Origin: Camarhynchus parvulus
Taxonomy: Eukaryota; Chordata; Aves; Passeriformes; Thraupidae
Reading direction: 5' to 3'
Assembly (NCBI RefSeq): GCF_901933205.1
Contig: NC_044572.1
Location: 74,707,465 to 74,771,464, forward strand
DNA: 64,000 nucleotides
This document shows positions 48,586 through 59,840 of the stretch, one piece after another. The notes beneath the pieces were generated by a model. The model worked only from the letters and a program-made list of their open reading frames with translations. It was not told the origin of the DNA and did not search any database. The translations under genes and the position numbers were made by a program. The stretch's first letter is position 1, and each line of letters opens with the position of its first letter.

Positions 48586-51500
48586 CAGAAATACTGTAAA
48601 TATTTGAATAAAATTTGAACCCATATATTTTGAGTAATTTAAAATGGTGTTATATATATTCATATATATATGAATATATATATATATATATTCATGCATT
48701 ATGTGATTTCAGTTAAGATTGATCATTATAAAAGTGAAATGTGTCCCATTGAAAAGAATGGACAGAATGAAGGACAATAAATTTTTACAAAAGAATGGGA
48801 AGCAAGATATTGAAGTTTTAAAATTTTCTAGCCAAGAGCTGCATAATATTTCAGTTTCATCTCAGTCTCCTACTCCTTTTAACTGAGAAGAAATATATAT
48901 TGACAGAAAAAAGGATTCATAGGTTAGCCTAGAGCAAAATGTTCTTATTTTTCAGTATCTTCCACTGCATTTGAGAAGATGGCCAGTAGTATGGTTTATA
49001 TTTTTCTGACATCTCCACTTTTCTCTTTTGCCTAAAGCAGAGTGAAAGTGTAGGCAAGAAGGAACTGTAGAATCCTCCTTGCAAAAAATACTGAAGGCCT
49101 GCTGCTCCTCAAAGTGGAATTTTCAAAGGACATTTAAGAGTTTCTGACTCTCAACTAAAATCTTATTTAAATCTGAATCAAGATTTAACCTACAAGTTCT
49201 GACTCTTCTCTTTTAAGGATAGGGGAGCTTTACTTAGTGGAGTGAAACAGATTTCCACTTCTTAAAATAATTGAAGTTTCATATAGATAAAAGGACCTGC
49301 ATTAAACAAGTCAGTTATACAGTATTATTGACACATAGGAGAACTCAAAAGTGTGCTGATAAACCTTAGATCATGATTCACAGAAATTCACTTTTTTTTT
49401 TTCTTTACAGAATAGCTGTTTTCTTTCTTAAAAAATTTGTCAAATATTTTACATGAGCTATGTGAATGAAACAGATGTACTGAGAGGATACAGAGGAATA
49501 TTATAAAGAAATAATAATAAAAAAATTATGTCTAGATTATTTTTCCATCATTGTGGTTAGGAGTTGTACATTTTTGGCATTTCAGACTTGTGTCAAAATG
49601 TGTTCCAAGATTTGCAAGGATGGGCATGGGGAAAATATTTCACATCTAGTTTCTAAAGGAGATTAAAATCTCTGTGCATGCAAAAAATGCAACCCAAAAC
49701 TTGTTTAACAAAACTAATAACAGTGTAATCTTATGTTCAATTTTCTTCTTACCACTCAAAGACGCTCACAGATTGCATTGTGAGTGCATTCAATCAACTA
49801 ATATGTAGAAATTATATGATTTTTCAGCATTTAAGATAGTCTGTCTAAAGGGATTTGAGGTTTAAATTAAGAGATTCGATATTTATTGCAAGTGGAATTT
49901 TGTCTGAGGTATTCTAATTTTTTAACCAGAAAAAGTACCCTGCAAGCTTTTCTGGACAGAATAAAAGTCTTGATAAAAGTTTTTCTGAAGGATGTTATTT
50001 TCTTCAGGATGGTGCTTTCCCCACACTCAGCTGTGGGAAGTGCAGTACAGTTTACAAGATGTTCTTTCAGCTGAATTACCGACACAATTTTCTAGATGTT
50101 CCAGAGATTCTTCCCTGATTCAAGCATTTCCCTCATTCAAGAAAGATGAGTTCTTCATCTTTCTACTAGGATAAAAGGATGTGACTGCAAACAAAAAAAA
50201 CCATACAGATCCAGGAAGCACTGGATTTAGGCTCAGTACTTTAGGTATACATGTTCAGTGAAATTGCAAACACTTGAGATACAGATGTAATTTCAATATA
50301 TACTCTATTAGCGCACTAAGTGGCAATACTCCGTATATTCAGCTTCTGTGAATAGTAGTTGCAAAAATTTTGCCAAAGTTCAGATAAATTGAATATACAA
50401 ATGGTTTTGCTTTAGTACTGATGCTTATCATTTGTTTATTATGCTCTATTCCAGGAACTGGATGTAGTTCATTTATTCTGTTTGTTTCCAAAATGAAGAT
50501 ATTTCACAAGACTATTATCTGACTGCATGAAGGAAACCAAAAAGCTTGATAGAACTAATATTAATCAGGCTACATCCTACCTAAACGTGTGCACATGTAT
50601 ATATAGGCATAATTTACATGTATATATGATATGCATATTTGTGTGCAGTATGTAAATTTGTTTATAGATACATTTATACATATATTGCATTTATCTTCAA
50701 GTGCAATAACTGTAGATGAGTAAATTGAGCAATAAAAGCTATTTCTCTACAAAGTATTGATGTGTGGATATTAAAGTAGCTTCCTGGTACTAAATTATTC
50801 TAGTTTTCCTAACTTTCAAAAAGGCTTGTTCTTTTCTCCTCAGTGATGTACCAGTTTCCTGCCTTAGGTAAGATTTACAGCCAAGAGTTGTAACTTTTCA
50901 TTTTATAAATTTATTTGACCTAAGGTTGAGTGTCAAATTTACCAGTTATCTCTTTTACTTCTCTAGTAAAAAATCCTTCCATCTTTGTGATCTTCTATTA
51001 TCTGCTGGGAGATAAGAGGGATGCCTTTGGGAGTTATATTGCTTCAACTTTGTCAGTCCCTAATTAGTTATTTCTCATGACCCTGTGAGCAGCATATCAA
51101 AGTTTTGTATTACCAAGTGCCACAAGACAGAGTTCATACCATGTAGCTAGCCAGAAGAGAAATTTGTGGGCACTCCTGAGAAGAGTTAACTATGGTCTTG
51201 CAGAGCTTGCCGTACGCAGGTGAGGCAGGAGATGTGATTGGATTTTTCTAGGCGCTAAGTGCAAGTATTTAGCCTACAGCCAGGAAAAGGAGCCGGTTTG
51301 GATATCAGCAGTCATTGCTGGCTCATTTCCCTCACAGATGTATGTCTCAGTTTCCTTTTGCCCATACACAATCTTCCTTGACTGATGGTGTCATCTTGGA
51401 CACAATTGAGCTGCTTGAGCTGCATGCAGTCAACAGCCACCGGGTATTCATGCCTCACCAAATGTTACATAGATTAAAGGGAAAAAATTATCTCTAGACT

Positions 51501-51618
51501 CAGCTTCCTTTCAGAGCAGCTGTATCTGGGAAGACTAAACATTGCTCCAGCATGAAGTGTTGTCTCTAGCAAAAAGTGACCAAAAGTTGTAGCCAAAAAT
51601 AGTGTCAAATGAGGCCTA
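48586..51618. other. AT-rich sequence between two minus-strand CR1 copies
   Basis: Apart from the TA palindrome just beside the first CR1 (48,650-48,695) and scattered TATATA words near 50,590-50,690, nothing is recognised. No coding exon or RNA gene was found. Confidence 0.5.
48650..48695. repeat. TA-rich palindrome and (TA)n microsatellite
   Basis: Positions 48,652-48,681 form a perfect self-complementary sequence centred on CATATATATATG, followed by a longer TA run and another TTCATG. It lies about 65 bp beyond the 5' side of the CR1 copy at 47.7-48.6 kb. TA palindromes like this can extrude as cruciforms and vary in length. Confidence 0.85.
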
Positions 51619-52600
51619 CACATAGAATCAAACATGATGATTGAGGTTGGAAGACACTTCTGGAGAAATACCAGGATCACTCTCCTCAGAACAGGGCCAG
51701 TTGAAGCAAGTTGCTCAGTATTGTGTTTCATTGAGCTTTGAATATCTCTAGGAATGGAGAATTCAGGACCTCTTTGTGTCATCTGTCTCAGTGTTTGATC
51801 ATCCTCATAGTATAAAAGCACATAAAGCTTATGTTTTGTGAGGTGGGTTTTTATTTTTGTTATTATTTCTTTTTATGGTTTGCATGGAGCTTTTCCACGT
51901 CATTTTATGCCCACTGTCTCTTGCCCTGTTAACAGATACTACTGAGAAAAGTCTAGCTCTTTCTTTTAAGTCCTTCCATCAGGTATACACAATGATAAGA
52001 TCCTCCTGAGCCTTCTCTTCTCTGGACTGAACAGTCCCAGCTCTCTTGGCTTCTATTTATGTCAGATGCCCCTGTTCCTCAATCATTTTCATGGTCTTTG
52101 CTGGACTTGCCCTAGAAAATCCATATCTGTGTTGTACTGGGAAGCCCAAAACTAGACACAATGTTCTAAATATGTCTCATCAGGGCTGGGCAGATGGAAA
52201 GGATCTCCTCCTTTGAGTTACCATCAAAGGTCTTCCATATACTGCCCAGATGATGTTCATCTTTACTTTAAGCACACGGTTGCTAGTTCATGGTCAACTT
52301 GTCGTATTATGTGTTGTATTATATGTTGTCAGTAATGGAAAATGCATGTAGGGGGAATGCAACTATGTTGTATTCCCCCTACGTGCAATTTCCATTACTG
52401 AACTTCATGATCTTCCTGTCACCCCATGCCTTCAGCCTGCTGAGGTCCCTCTGAATGGAAGCATGATGGTCTGGTGTATCAAAAATTCCTCCAGTTTTGT
52501 ATCTTTTCCAAACTCGAATCCATTGCCCAGGTCACTGATGAAGAGGTCATAGACAATTGTTTGTTGTGGTATCAGCCCTTGGGGCACATCCTAGCTCCAT
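51619..52600 (-). mobile_element. CR1 LINE fragment (minus strand) with internal foldback
   Basis: Reversed CR1 landmarks appear in order: CATAGAATC start, GAGGTTGGAAGACACTTCTG, CCTTCTCTTCTCTGGACTGA with AACAGTCCCAGCTCTC, AACTTCATGATCTTCCTGTC, CTGAGGTCCCTCTGAATGGA, CAGGTCACTGATGAAGA, and AGCCCTTGGGGCACATC. A stretch expected between a CATGGTCAACTTGTC-like word and AACTTCATGATC is partly replaced by an inverted duplication at 52,329-52,401. The T-rich section at 51,840-51,880 may be an expansion within the element. It is highly diverged and non-coding. The 5' limit near 52,600 is approximate. Confidence 0.88.
52329..52401. repeat. Near-perfect foldback (30-bp arms) inside CR1
   Basis: Positions 52,329-52,358 and 52,372-52,401 are reverse complements with two mismatches. 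The 13-nt spacer can itself pair (CAAC with GTTG), leaving only three unpaired bases at the tip. The right arm continues into ordinary reversed CR1 sequence (AACTTCATGATC...). The left arm has no CR1 counterpart in that orientation, so the right arm is probably the source and the left arm the copy. Few differences between arms, against the high divergence of the CR1, suggest the duplication is much younger than the insertion. Confidence 0.85.
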
Positions 52601-55600
52601 CCTCGAAGTTCAGCTCACTGGCTTCCTGACTATAAATTTAGTATTTTCAAAAGTATGTGTGAATTTGTTCTGTCATGAACTTTTCCTCACCTCACTTAAG
52701 CGAGGCACTTGCTAGCAGAGGTAACTTGCCTGGATGTCAATGCTGCTCTGGATTTCAGACCTGTCAACAGAAAGTCACAGGAGGGTCAAGTAGGGTGCTT
52801 TCAATTCCCAATGGTCACATTATTTTTTCTAAGAGACACTTACATATTGAACTTTTAAAATTTATGTAATGGCAGACCTCACATAGTCACAGTTAGTAAA
52901 TTTATTACAGTTTCTGCTTATAAAGTGAAAATGGGAGAGCTTAGACATTGTGAGATATCTTTTGACAAGTACTGTCACAAATAGCAACTACGGTATTAGT
53001 TTATGAGTCCTGTTTAATTATAAGCTTTTTAAAATTATTGAACCCAAGTTATGTAAAATTTGCATTTTAAATATACCATTTATTAAGAAATTTGCCTCTG
53101 AAGATCAGAAAAAAATTTATAATAATTCACTAATTATAAAATAACTCAGTTTGTGTTTAGCTGATGCTTTTTCCAAGAGACTGACAAATCAATAGAAGTT
53201 GAAATCAGTTTGTTGGCTGAATAATTTTGAAGCTCAAATTTCAGCTAAATGGTCTAAGTGGAATTAAGTTTATCAGATTTTTTGAAGTTGAGTGATGTGT
53301 GAGGGAAAAATCTATTACAGTAGTATAGTACTCAAACACTTGCAATGTGTAAGAAGCCCACAATTATCTATGATAAATATGGATGACTGTAATGGCTTCT
53401 GGGAATTCTTTTTAAAATTTTGCCAAGGATATCAAAACGAGAGTGATAGTAAGACAATAAAACTCTAAATATGATTGTAGACTGGTCAGCATTTTTCTAT
53501 AATTTTTTTTTAAAAATTTGCAAAAAAACTTTTTGCATCATTGCTTTTCTACATTTCCATCAGCTTTTTGTTTAATCAGTGAACATTTTTCAGAAACACA
53601 GCAACACTATCCTTTTTTTTTATACATGTCTGGCTCCTTTGTTTATTCCTGTTTAAAGAAAAAAAAAATACATACTTGTCACTCTGTGAACCTCATGCAA
53701 TGTTATTGAAGTTTGCATTTTTACTAAAATACTTTAAATTTGAGTTCAAGGCTTTGAAATGAGAGAACACTCTCCTATTGGGAGTTTTTATAGGTAGGGA
53801 CAGAGGAAAGTGACATGGACAGGCTAGCTTAAAAGCCTTTAAAAAGATATTGATAGAAAACCATTAATTTCGCACACATGTTCTTAATTTCATGATATGA
53901 CTGTGGTGATTTGGAATGCCCTTCCCATGGCAGGAAGAGCATTCCAAATTGCACTGGAATGCATGTTGTTGCATACAGGATACACTGTATGAAACAATAA
54001 CACAAATCACAGTTTGTTCACAATATCTCAACTTTCGCCTTTTTTCGAATGATAGTAAATCAGATGGTTTGATCATGATATTCTGCAACTTAGAATGTGA
54101 GGCTGATCTGAGTTCAGCATTGAAAAGCTAGACTTGCCCATGCCTTTGAGACCAAATAAGGTATGAAGTGATTTATTATCTTTTATGACTTGACTCCTGA
54201 AAAGCTGAGATAGACAAAAAATAAAATCAAAATATACTTATTTATAGAAAAGGAAACAAAGTTTTTAGATAATAATTTTTCTGTTGTCAAAATTTTTGCT
54301 GTAGTAAACAAATTTGTGCTTGTACATTTGGGTGCATGTACTTGCAACAATAGCGAGGTGCTGAAATTCAACCAAGTGTGTTTAATTTGTCAGTTAATGT
54401 ACAATTCAGGTGTGTTGTATGCCCGAGTGCTTTTACTGCCTGATGTTTGTATTAATAGGCTAATAAAAAATGCCCTGGAGTGTTTTAATACTCTTACTGT
54501 ATGTCTCTTTAAGCATCAATTAATTTATTTAAACTATATTTTTAAAACACTTTTTCTCTTAAGTTCACTTCTTTCTACATAAAATTAAAATCCTTCTAGC
54601 AGTGAAAGAATAAAATAGGAAACCCACTTTTTTAATGTCAACAGTATTTTTTCATTCACTACATATTATTTTATAAAATATTTTTATTTGTATTCCCTTT
54701 CCTGCATTACATTTGAATCTTACTGCCTTTTTCCTATCCTTCAAGAATAGCTCTGCTTTCTCCTTTCATTGCTTTTCCAGTTCTTCATATGTTTTTTCTT
54801 TCACATTACAGCAAATATTCTCTGATGCACAATTTTCTTTGTTATCTTTTGTTTTTACCAGCAACTGCAATTATCCTTGTATTTTAAGCTACTGAATTGC
54901 TAAAGAGCTATCCTAAGCTTTTCAGAACCTCTAGGGTTTGTTTGAGGTGCTTCATCAAAATGGCCTAAATAAAAATGGTAGTTATAGAAAGATGGAAATT
55001 TGTACTGAATCTTATATAGACAACTGTTCTACTTGTGGTCTGTCAGGTCCCTCATGGGTTGAAGAGATGTGTTGGCTATTTTAAGCCCTTGCAGACCATA
55101 TGATCTGTGCCCTTTAAATTCTGTGAAAGTCAATGGCAAAAATGTATAATGTATCCGGGAAAAATATTCCGCTTAGGAAATTGTTATGCAGCAGAATTCT
55201 AGTATGCTTGACCTTTTCCTTAGTTTTGTAGATGTCACCATACAACTATAATGAAGTGCAAGCTGCCAGCTGCTTTTAAAAAAGTAGTTATATGGGGCAA
55301 ATTTTAATCATAGCATATTTCAAGGAAGCATTGGATTTTTTTTTTATCCTTTCTATAGAATCATTGTCACTTAAAGTAAGAGCATCCACTTCTTACAAAT
55401 AGTTTCTGTTGACTTCTTTTAGATAGATGCTATGCTGTCCCATGTGGATGGCAATCAAGGTGTAAAATGAAAAATTTGGGTGTCTCTACATGTATGTCAG
55501 AAAACTTCATGACTACCATTTAAGAATATAAAAGCCTTTTAAAGTCCAGCTACAATTTCAAGAGCTAGGTTGGGAGCTTCCACTTATCTTTCTATGTGAA

Positions 55601-56299
55601 ATCAAAATGGAAAGTAAATCATTTCAACATGTCTGAAATGCTAATGAGAAGGACAGCCAAGCTTCAAAGAAAATTGTCATCTAATTCTGGAGTCCACTAG
55701 TTACATGTCTCAGTCAGCTCAACTGCTGAAAGGCCTGCCTTTCACTACAGAGGTAAATTAGCTCTCTCTGAAGTGCTACAGCCAGGTAGGAAGGGCACTT
55801 TCTCTTTGAAGTTTGACCACTACCACTTCTTTCTTGAGGAGCTGAACTTCAAAGGGAAATATTGTTTCTCTTCTTTTTTGGGTGTTGTATTCAGTTGTAT
55901 ATGAGACACAGCTGCCCTATATGTGAAGGGAGAAAAGCATTCTTTTAAACGATATTTCTGCAAACATATTAAATTGAAGTTTCAGATTATTTTCTCTGTG
56001 ATCGAATAAGCTGAATAGTGGTTGGGAAGAGCTACTAGAGACTTATAACTCTCTAATTTACAGGATTTTTAAGAATGGATAAGAAAGAGAGAAAATATCA
56101 AAATGGTATTTTTTCTTACTAGCATTCAATTTTATTTACAGTAAGGATCAACCCTTTGCCAAAGAAACCTCCAAATCCAATGACTGCTCATCTGGTTTAA
56201 CTTTTTTTATCCAGTGCTTTACTGGATAATATTTAGGAGTTTGTTATAGAAATAGTGGTTAGAAACATGTATGGAAATGTGAGAAAAAACTCCTGCTCT
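52601..56299. other. AT-rich sequence, nothing recognised except one hairpin
   Basis: No exon, repeat family or RNA gene is identified. The hairpin at 53,909-53,949 is the only structure I could support. Confidence 0.5.
53909..53949. repeat. Hairpin: 11-bp plus 5-bp stem
   Basis: ATTTGGAATGC (53,909-53,919) pairs fully with GCATTCCAAAT (53,939-53,949). After one mismatch, CTTCC pairs with GGAAG, leaving a 7-nt loop. The total stem of about 17 bp is shorter than a usual microRNA precursor. No flanking pairing was found that would extend it. Confidence 0.65.
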
Positions 56300-56880
56300 C
56301 AGGAAGATTATCACCAATAGATCACACCAGCTGTGGTGTGGTCTAATGAAGTCTTAGAAGTGGCCAGTGATGGAGGCTATGCTACTTCCCTAGGTTACCT
56401 GTTCTACAGCTGCAATAACCTCCAAATATCTAATTTGAACCTCTCAGGCAGGTAATTTTAGCCATTTCACCTTTGACTTTGCCGTCTGCTGCCTTTAGAA
56501 AGAGTTAAACTCAGAACTTTCCTTCAAGTACTCTGGTTTTATCTTAAACTGCCCTTTGACCTTGGCTTCTCCAGGTGAAATAAGCCCATCTCCCTCAACC
56601 TCTCCTGAAGGTCATGACCTTTTTCAACTGTGAGGCCCAAAACTGGTCACAGTAGTCCAGGTTTGGGTCCATTGCCCCTGAGTAGAATGGAAAAAATAGT
56701 CTGGTGGTCACAGTCCTCATAATGTTATTTAACATGCTGGTTGGTTTATTTGTGACAAGAGAGCATTGCTGGATTATATTTGGTTCTGTGTCAACTCCAA
56801 TATCCACTTTTTTTTCAGCTGGTTTCCATGGAGCAGTAAAACTATCATAGCTGCAGCTGGTCCGATTCATACCAAGCAGC
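56300..56880 (-). mobile_element. Old CR1 LINE fragment, ORF2 remnant
   Basis: Minus-strand translation between about 56,880 and 56,600 contains KPAEKKVDIGVD, then IIQQCSLVTNKPTSMLNN, then FFPFYSGAMDPNLDYCDQFW and ASQLKKV. These parallel, in one frame and in order, the CR1 ORF2 C-terminal blocks (an EKDLGVLVD-like stretch, a QQCALAAKKANG-like stretch, and a PLYSALVRPHLEYCVQFW-like stretch). The remaining 3' part on the plus strand (56,300-56,600) is weakly similar to reversed CR1. The single open frame of 119 codons is a remnant, since the catalytic part of the protein is absent. No CR1 3' tail was clearly identified. Confidence 0.8.
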
Positions 56881-57835
56881 CCCAGTAATATGCCATGGCA
56901 GTCAAAGAAAGAGTAGTTTGTCATTAATACAGCTATCTGGAACATTTCCATTTAGACAAAGCTTAAGTAATGCTGCTCATAAGCTCCACACTTTTCCTTT
57001 GCATGGGAGTGTTTCTTGCACATTAGTAATATCCTGAAATTCTGAAGAATTAGCACCAGCTGTAATGATGGAAAGAGCACTAGAGTCTTCAAGACCTCAT
57101 GAATTATCTTTAGAACTTTTTGCGCTCATGATTAAGCACTTATAATCTAGACTTACAAGAAACGGACTTACATCCTTGAAATATTTAACAGTTTTGTATA
57201 GAATAGATGAGCTGTAAAATTACATGAAGTCTTTCACAATTTTCAATTAACTTCAAGGAAGAATGTTAGGAGTAACTTAAATTTTTACTACATACTGTAG
57301 CAGTTAGGAACATCAATAGGAAACTCTCACTGACTTCATTAGGTCTGGAGGGAAAGGTAAAACACTGATGCATATAGTTCCAAATGAAGAGGTAGAATGG
57401 TGCATCTCCAAGTCTCACCGCTTCTTTCAAGATTAATATGATACAAAGCCAAAACAATTGCAGTATGTCCCAAATATTGAAATAGAATATAACTAAACTG
57501 TGTTCTATAGTGACAAGGAGAGGCTTATAGCTGTGCTAAATTTTTGCAGTCTCCAATATCAATTAACAGTCCCATTAATCTCTGTACTTCTTGATCACAC
57601 TTTCTTACCTGTGTGTTTCAGGTTTTGTTTGGTATTACCCAATTGTAATTAATTAATCATAATTTACACAAACATTTTTATCTTAGACTACTTTTGAATT
57701 TTATTGTTATGTAAAGGAGAGACAGAAGTTGCATTGTTTGGCCTCAGAGTTCTGCTTGAAATCTTTCATAGCAAAAGAGTCCAGTTAGATTTTTCTGATA
57801 AGAACTTTTTAAAAATTATATTTTATCATTTTTTT

Positions 57836-57852
57836 GCAAGTGCAAGTGCAAG
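57836..57852. repeat. (GCAAGT)n, about three units
   Basis: This is a short hexanucleotide repeat following a T run. Confidence 0.7.
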
Positions 57853-59579
57853 TTTTTTTGTTCTGTTTTATTAATTCTAAATATGCCAATATTGTAGAAA
57901 AAAGGATCCCAGACAACAGAAGTAAGCAAAATGTGCTGTAAGCCTGATCATTTTGCTATAGCATGAGTCAAATATTTTGCTTTGTTTTCATTCAGCGTTA
58001 GATTTTGTAGGCACTGTTTCATGACACAGAGTTCTGGCTGACTGTACTTCTGTACTTCTCTTATGGAGATATACTTGTTCACTGAGGTGATTGCTAAAAC
58101 AGGAGTAATTTCTTGTGGCAGTCTTCAGGTTCTCTTGTACATCATCCCCATAAACAGAACTTGGAAATTCTGAGTGAATTGAAAATATTCTTAATTCATA
58201 TTTTCACCTACTAGAGTGTATAATTTAAATTAAAGAGCTGATTGATCTAGCAACACAGTAGTTTGTTTAAAAACAAAACAAAAACTGCAATTCATCAAAT
58301 AAAAATGTCCCACCAGTATATAAGAAGAAGAAAACAGTGAAGATTGCTTTTCTGTTAGACAAAGCTGTAAAGATAAATGTTGGGAGATATATTTGAGATT
58401 TATCCAAGTTCTTGTAAGATTGTGGAAGATAAGTCTTGGCTAACAGTCAGATCCCCACACAGCTGCTTTCTCACTCCCCCTATGAGGGGACAGAATAAAA
58501 TAAGAGATCTTACAGATTAAGGCAAAGAGAGGGACATTGCTTACAGTTAGTGTACTACAGGCTAAATAGGCTCTATATGGTGGAAATTAATTTTTTTCAA
58601 TTTAAATAGATTTAAGTGGTGATCAACAAAAGACAAAAACAAAGCAACACCTTTCCTTATCTGCTTGTCATGCCTAACATCACCTCTCCACTCCCAAGCC
58701 CTCCCCAAGCAGCAGTGGAAGGTATGGGTGAAGAAGGAATGTTACTTTCAATTTTTATCTATTGTAGTCTTTCATGTCAGCTGTAGAAAACAGATGGTAC
58801 CTGCTTTGACAGTATGAGGGGTTTTTTCCCAAATTATTTAAATAACATATTGAACCTTTACCAACTAAATGCTTTGCATGATATAATCCACATTGTTTAT
58901 GTTAACCTAAACCTAAATAATTCTGAACTACTAACCTGATTCTTCTGGAAGCTATTTACCGATTTATTCCTCAATTACCATAGAATGCTGCTGCAAAATA
59001 TAAACTTTATATGTATGTAAATACAACAGACTAGTAATCTGATTTTTAATGACAAATTTTGACAATATTTTGAAGTTATTCTTCATTACAGTGCATTTGA
59101 TTGCTTCACCATTTCTGAAAGACAAGTACTGTTTTGAGGTGTTTCCACTAAAAAACACTCAAAGGTAGATGAGTTTACTGTAAGTAATGTCAATTGACAT
59201 TTTATTACCAGTGTAGTATATTTTACCACTCTGTCAAGTGCTTTAGGAAATGAAGCAATGTAACGTAACAGAGATATTGCTTCAGAAAAGTCAGTCCTCT
59301 ACAATAGGTGGCTTGAAATGCGTGTGCCAAGTAGAATGGAAAAACAAACCAGAACAAAACAACTCTTCATGAGCCTGTTCTTCCCAGTATGAACTTAATA
59401 GCTGACACCCTGGGTTTTCATTGTCAGTAATCTTACATTGAAACAGTCTCAGTCTCGTAAGCCTGAAGTTGTTTTTCAGAGGCTCTCTCATTAATTCTTG
59501 CTTGAAGCCATATAATTAAAATCTCACAAGGTGTTTCTTGGTAAAAGATGAGTACCTTTTACATGAAGATGGAGCACAA

Positions 59580-59840
59580 ATCCCACTCTTAATACAATGG
59601 ACCTTCTCACCTGACACTCTCATAAAACCAAGATGTTGCTGACTAAATTGGCTGCGAGTGCTATCAGTGCCCTGCAGTGCTTTTGTTAATTATATTGCCA
59701 TAGTGCCTGACACAGATAGCAATCTTTCCAAAAGAGCAGGCAGATTTAAAGAGGCAGAATTAATTAAAATTGATTTTTGTAGTCTGTCATGTTGGGCTCT
59801 ACTGGGAGAGTTTTCTTTCCCCTTCTCTCAGTAATTCCTA
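59580..59840. promoter_or_regulatory. Candidate conserved non-coding segment
   Basis: A repeat-free block has balanced composition and homeodomain-type words (GTTAATTATATTG near 59,685; GAATTAATTAAAATTGATT near 59,757), with GGCTGCGAGTGC near 59,650 carrying a rare CG. This resembles conserved enhancer sequence in texture, but the call cannot be tested without a cross-species alignment. Confidence 0.2.

Noticed and set aside
48187..48618. Overlapping open frames on both strands, up to about 100 codons
   Set aside because: They lie inside the minus-strand CR1 copy. Their regular composition comes from the GC-richer element.
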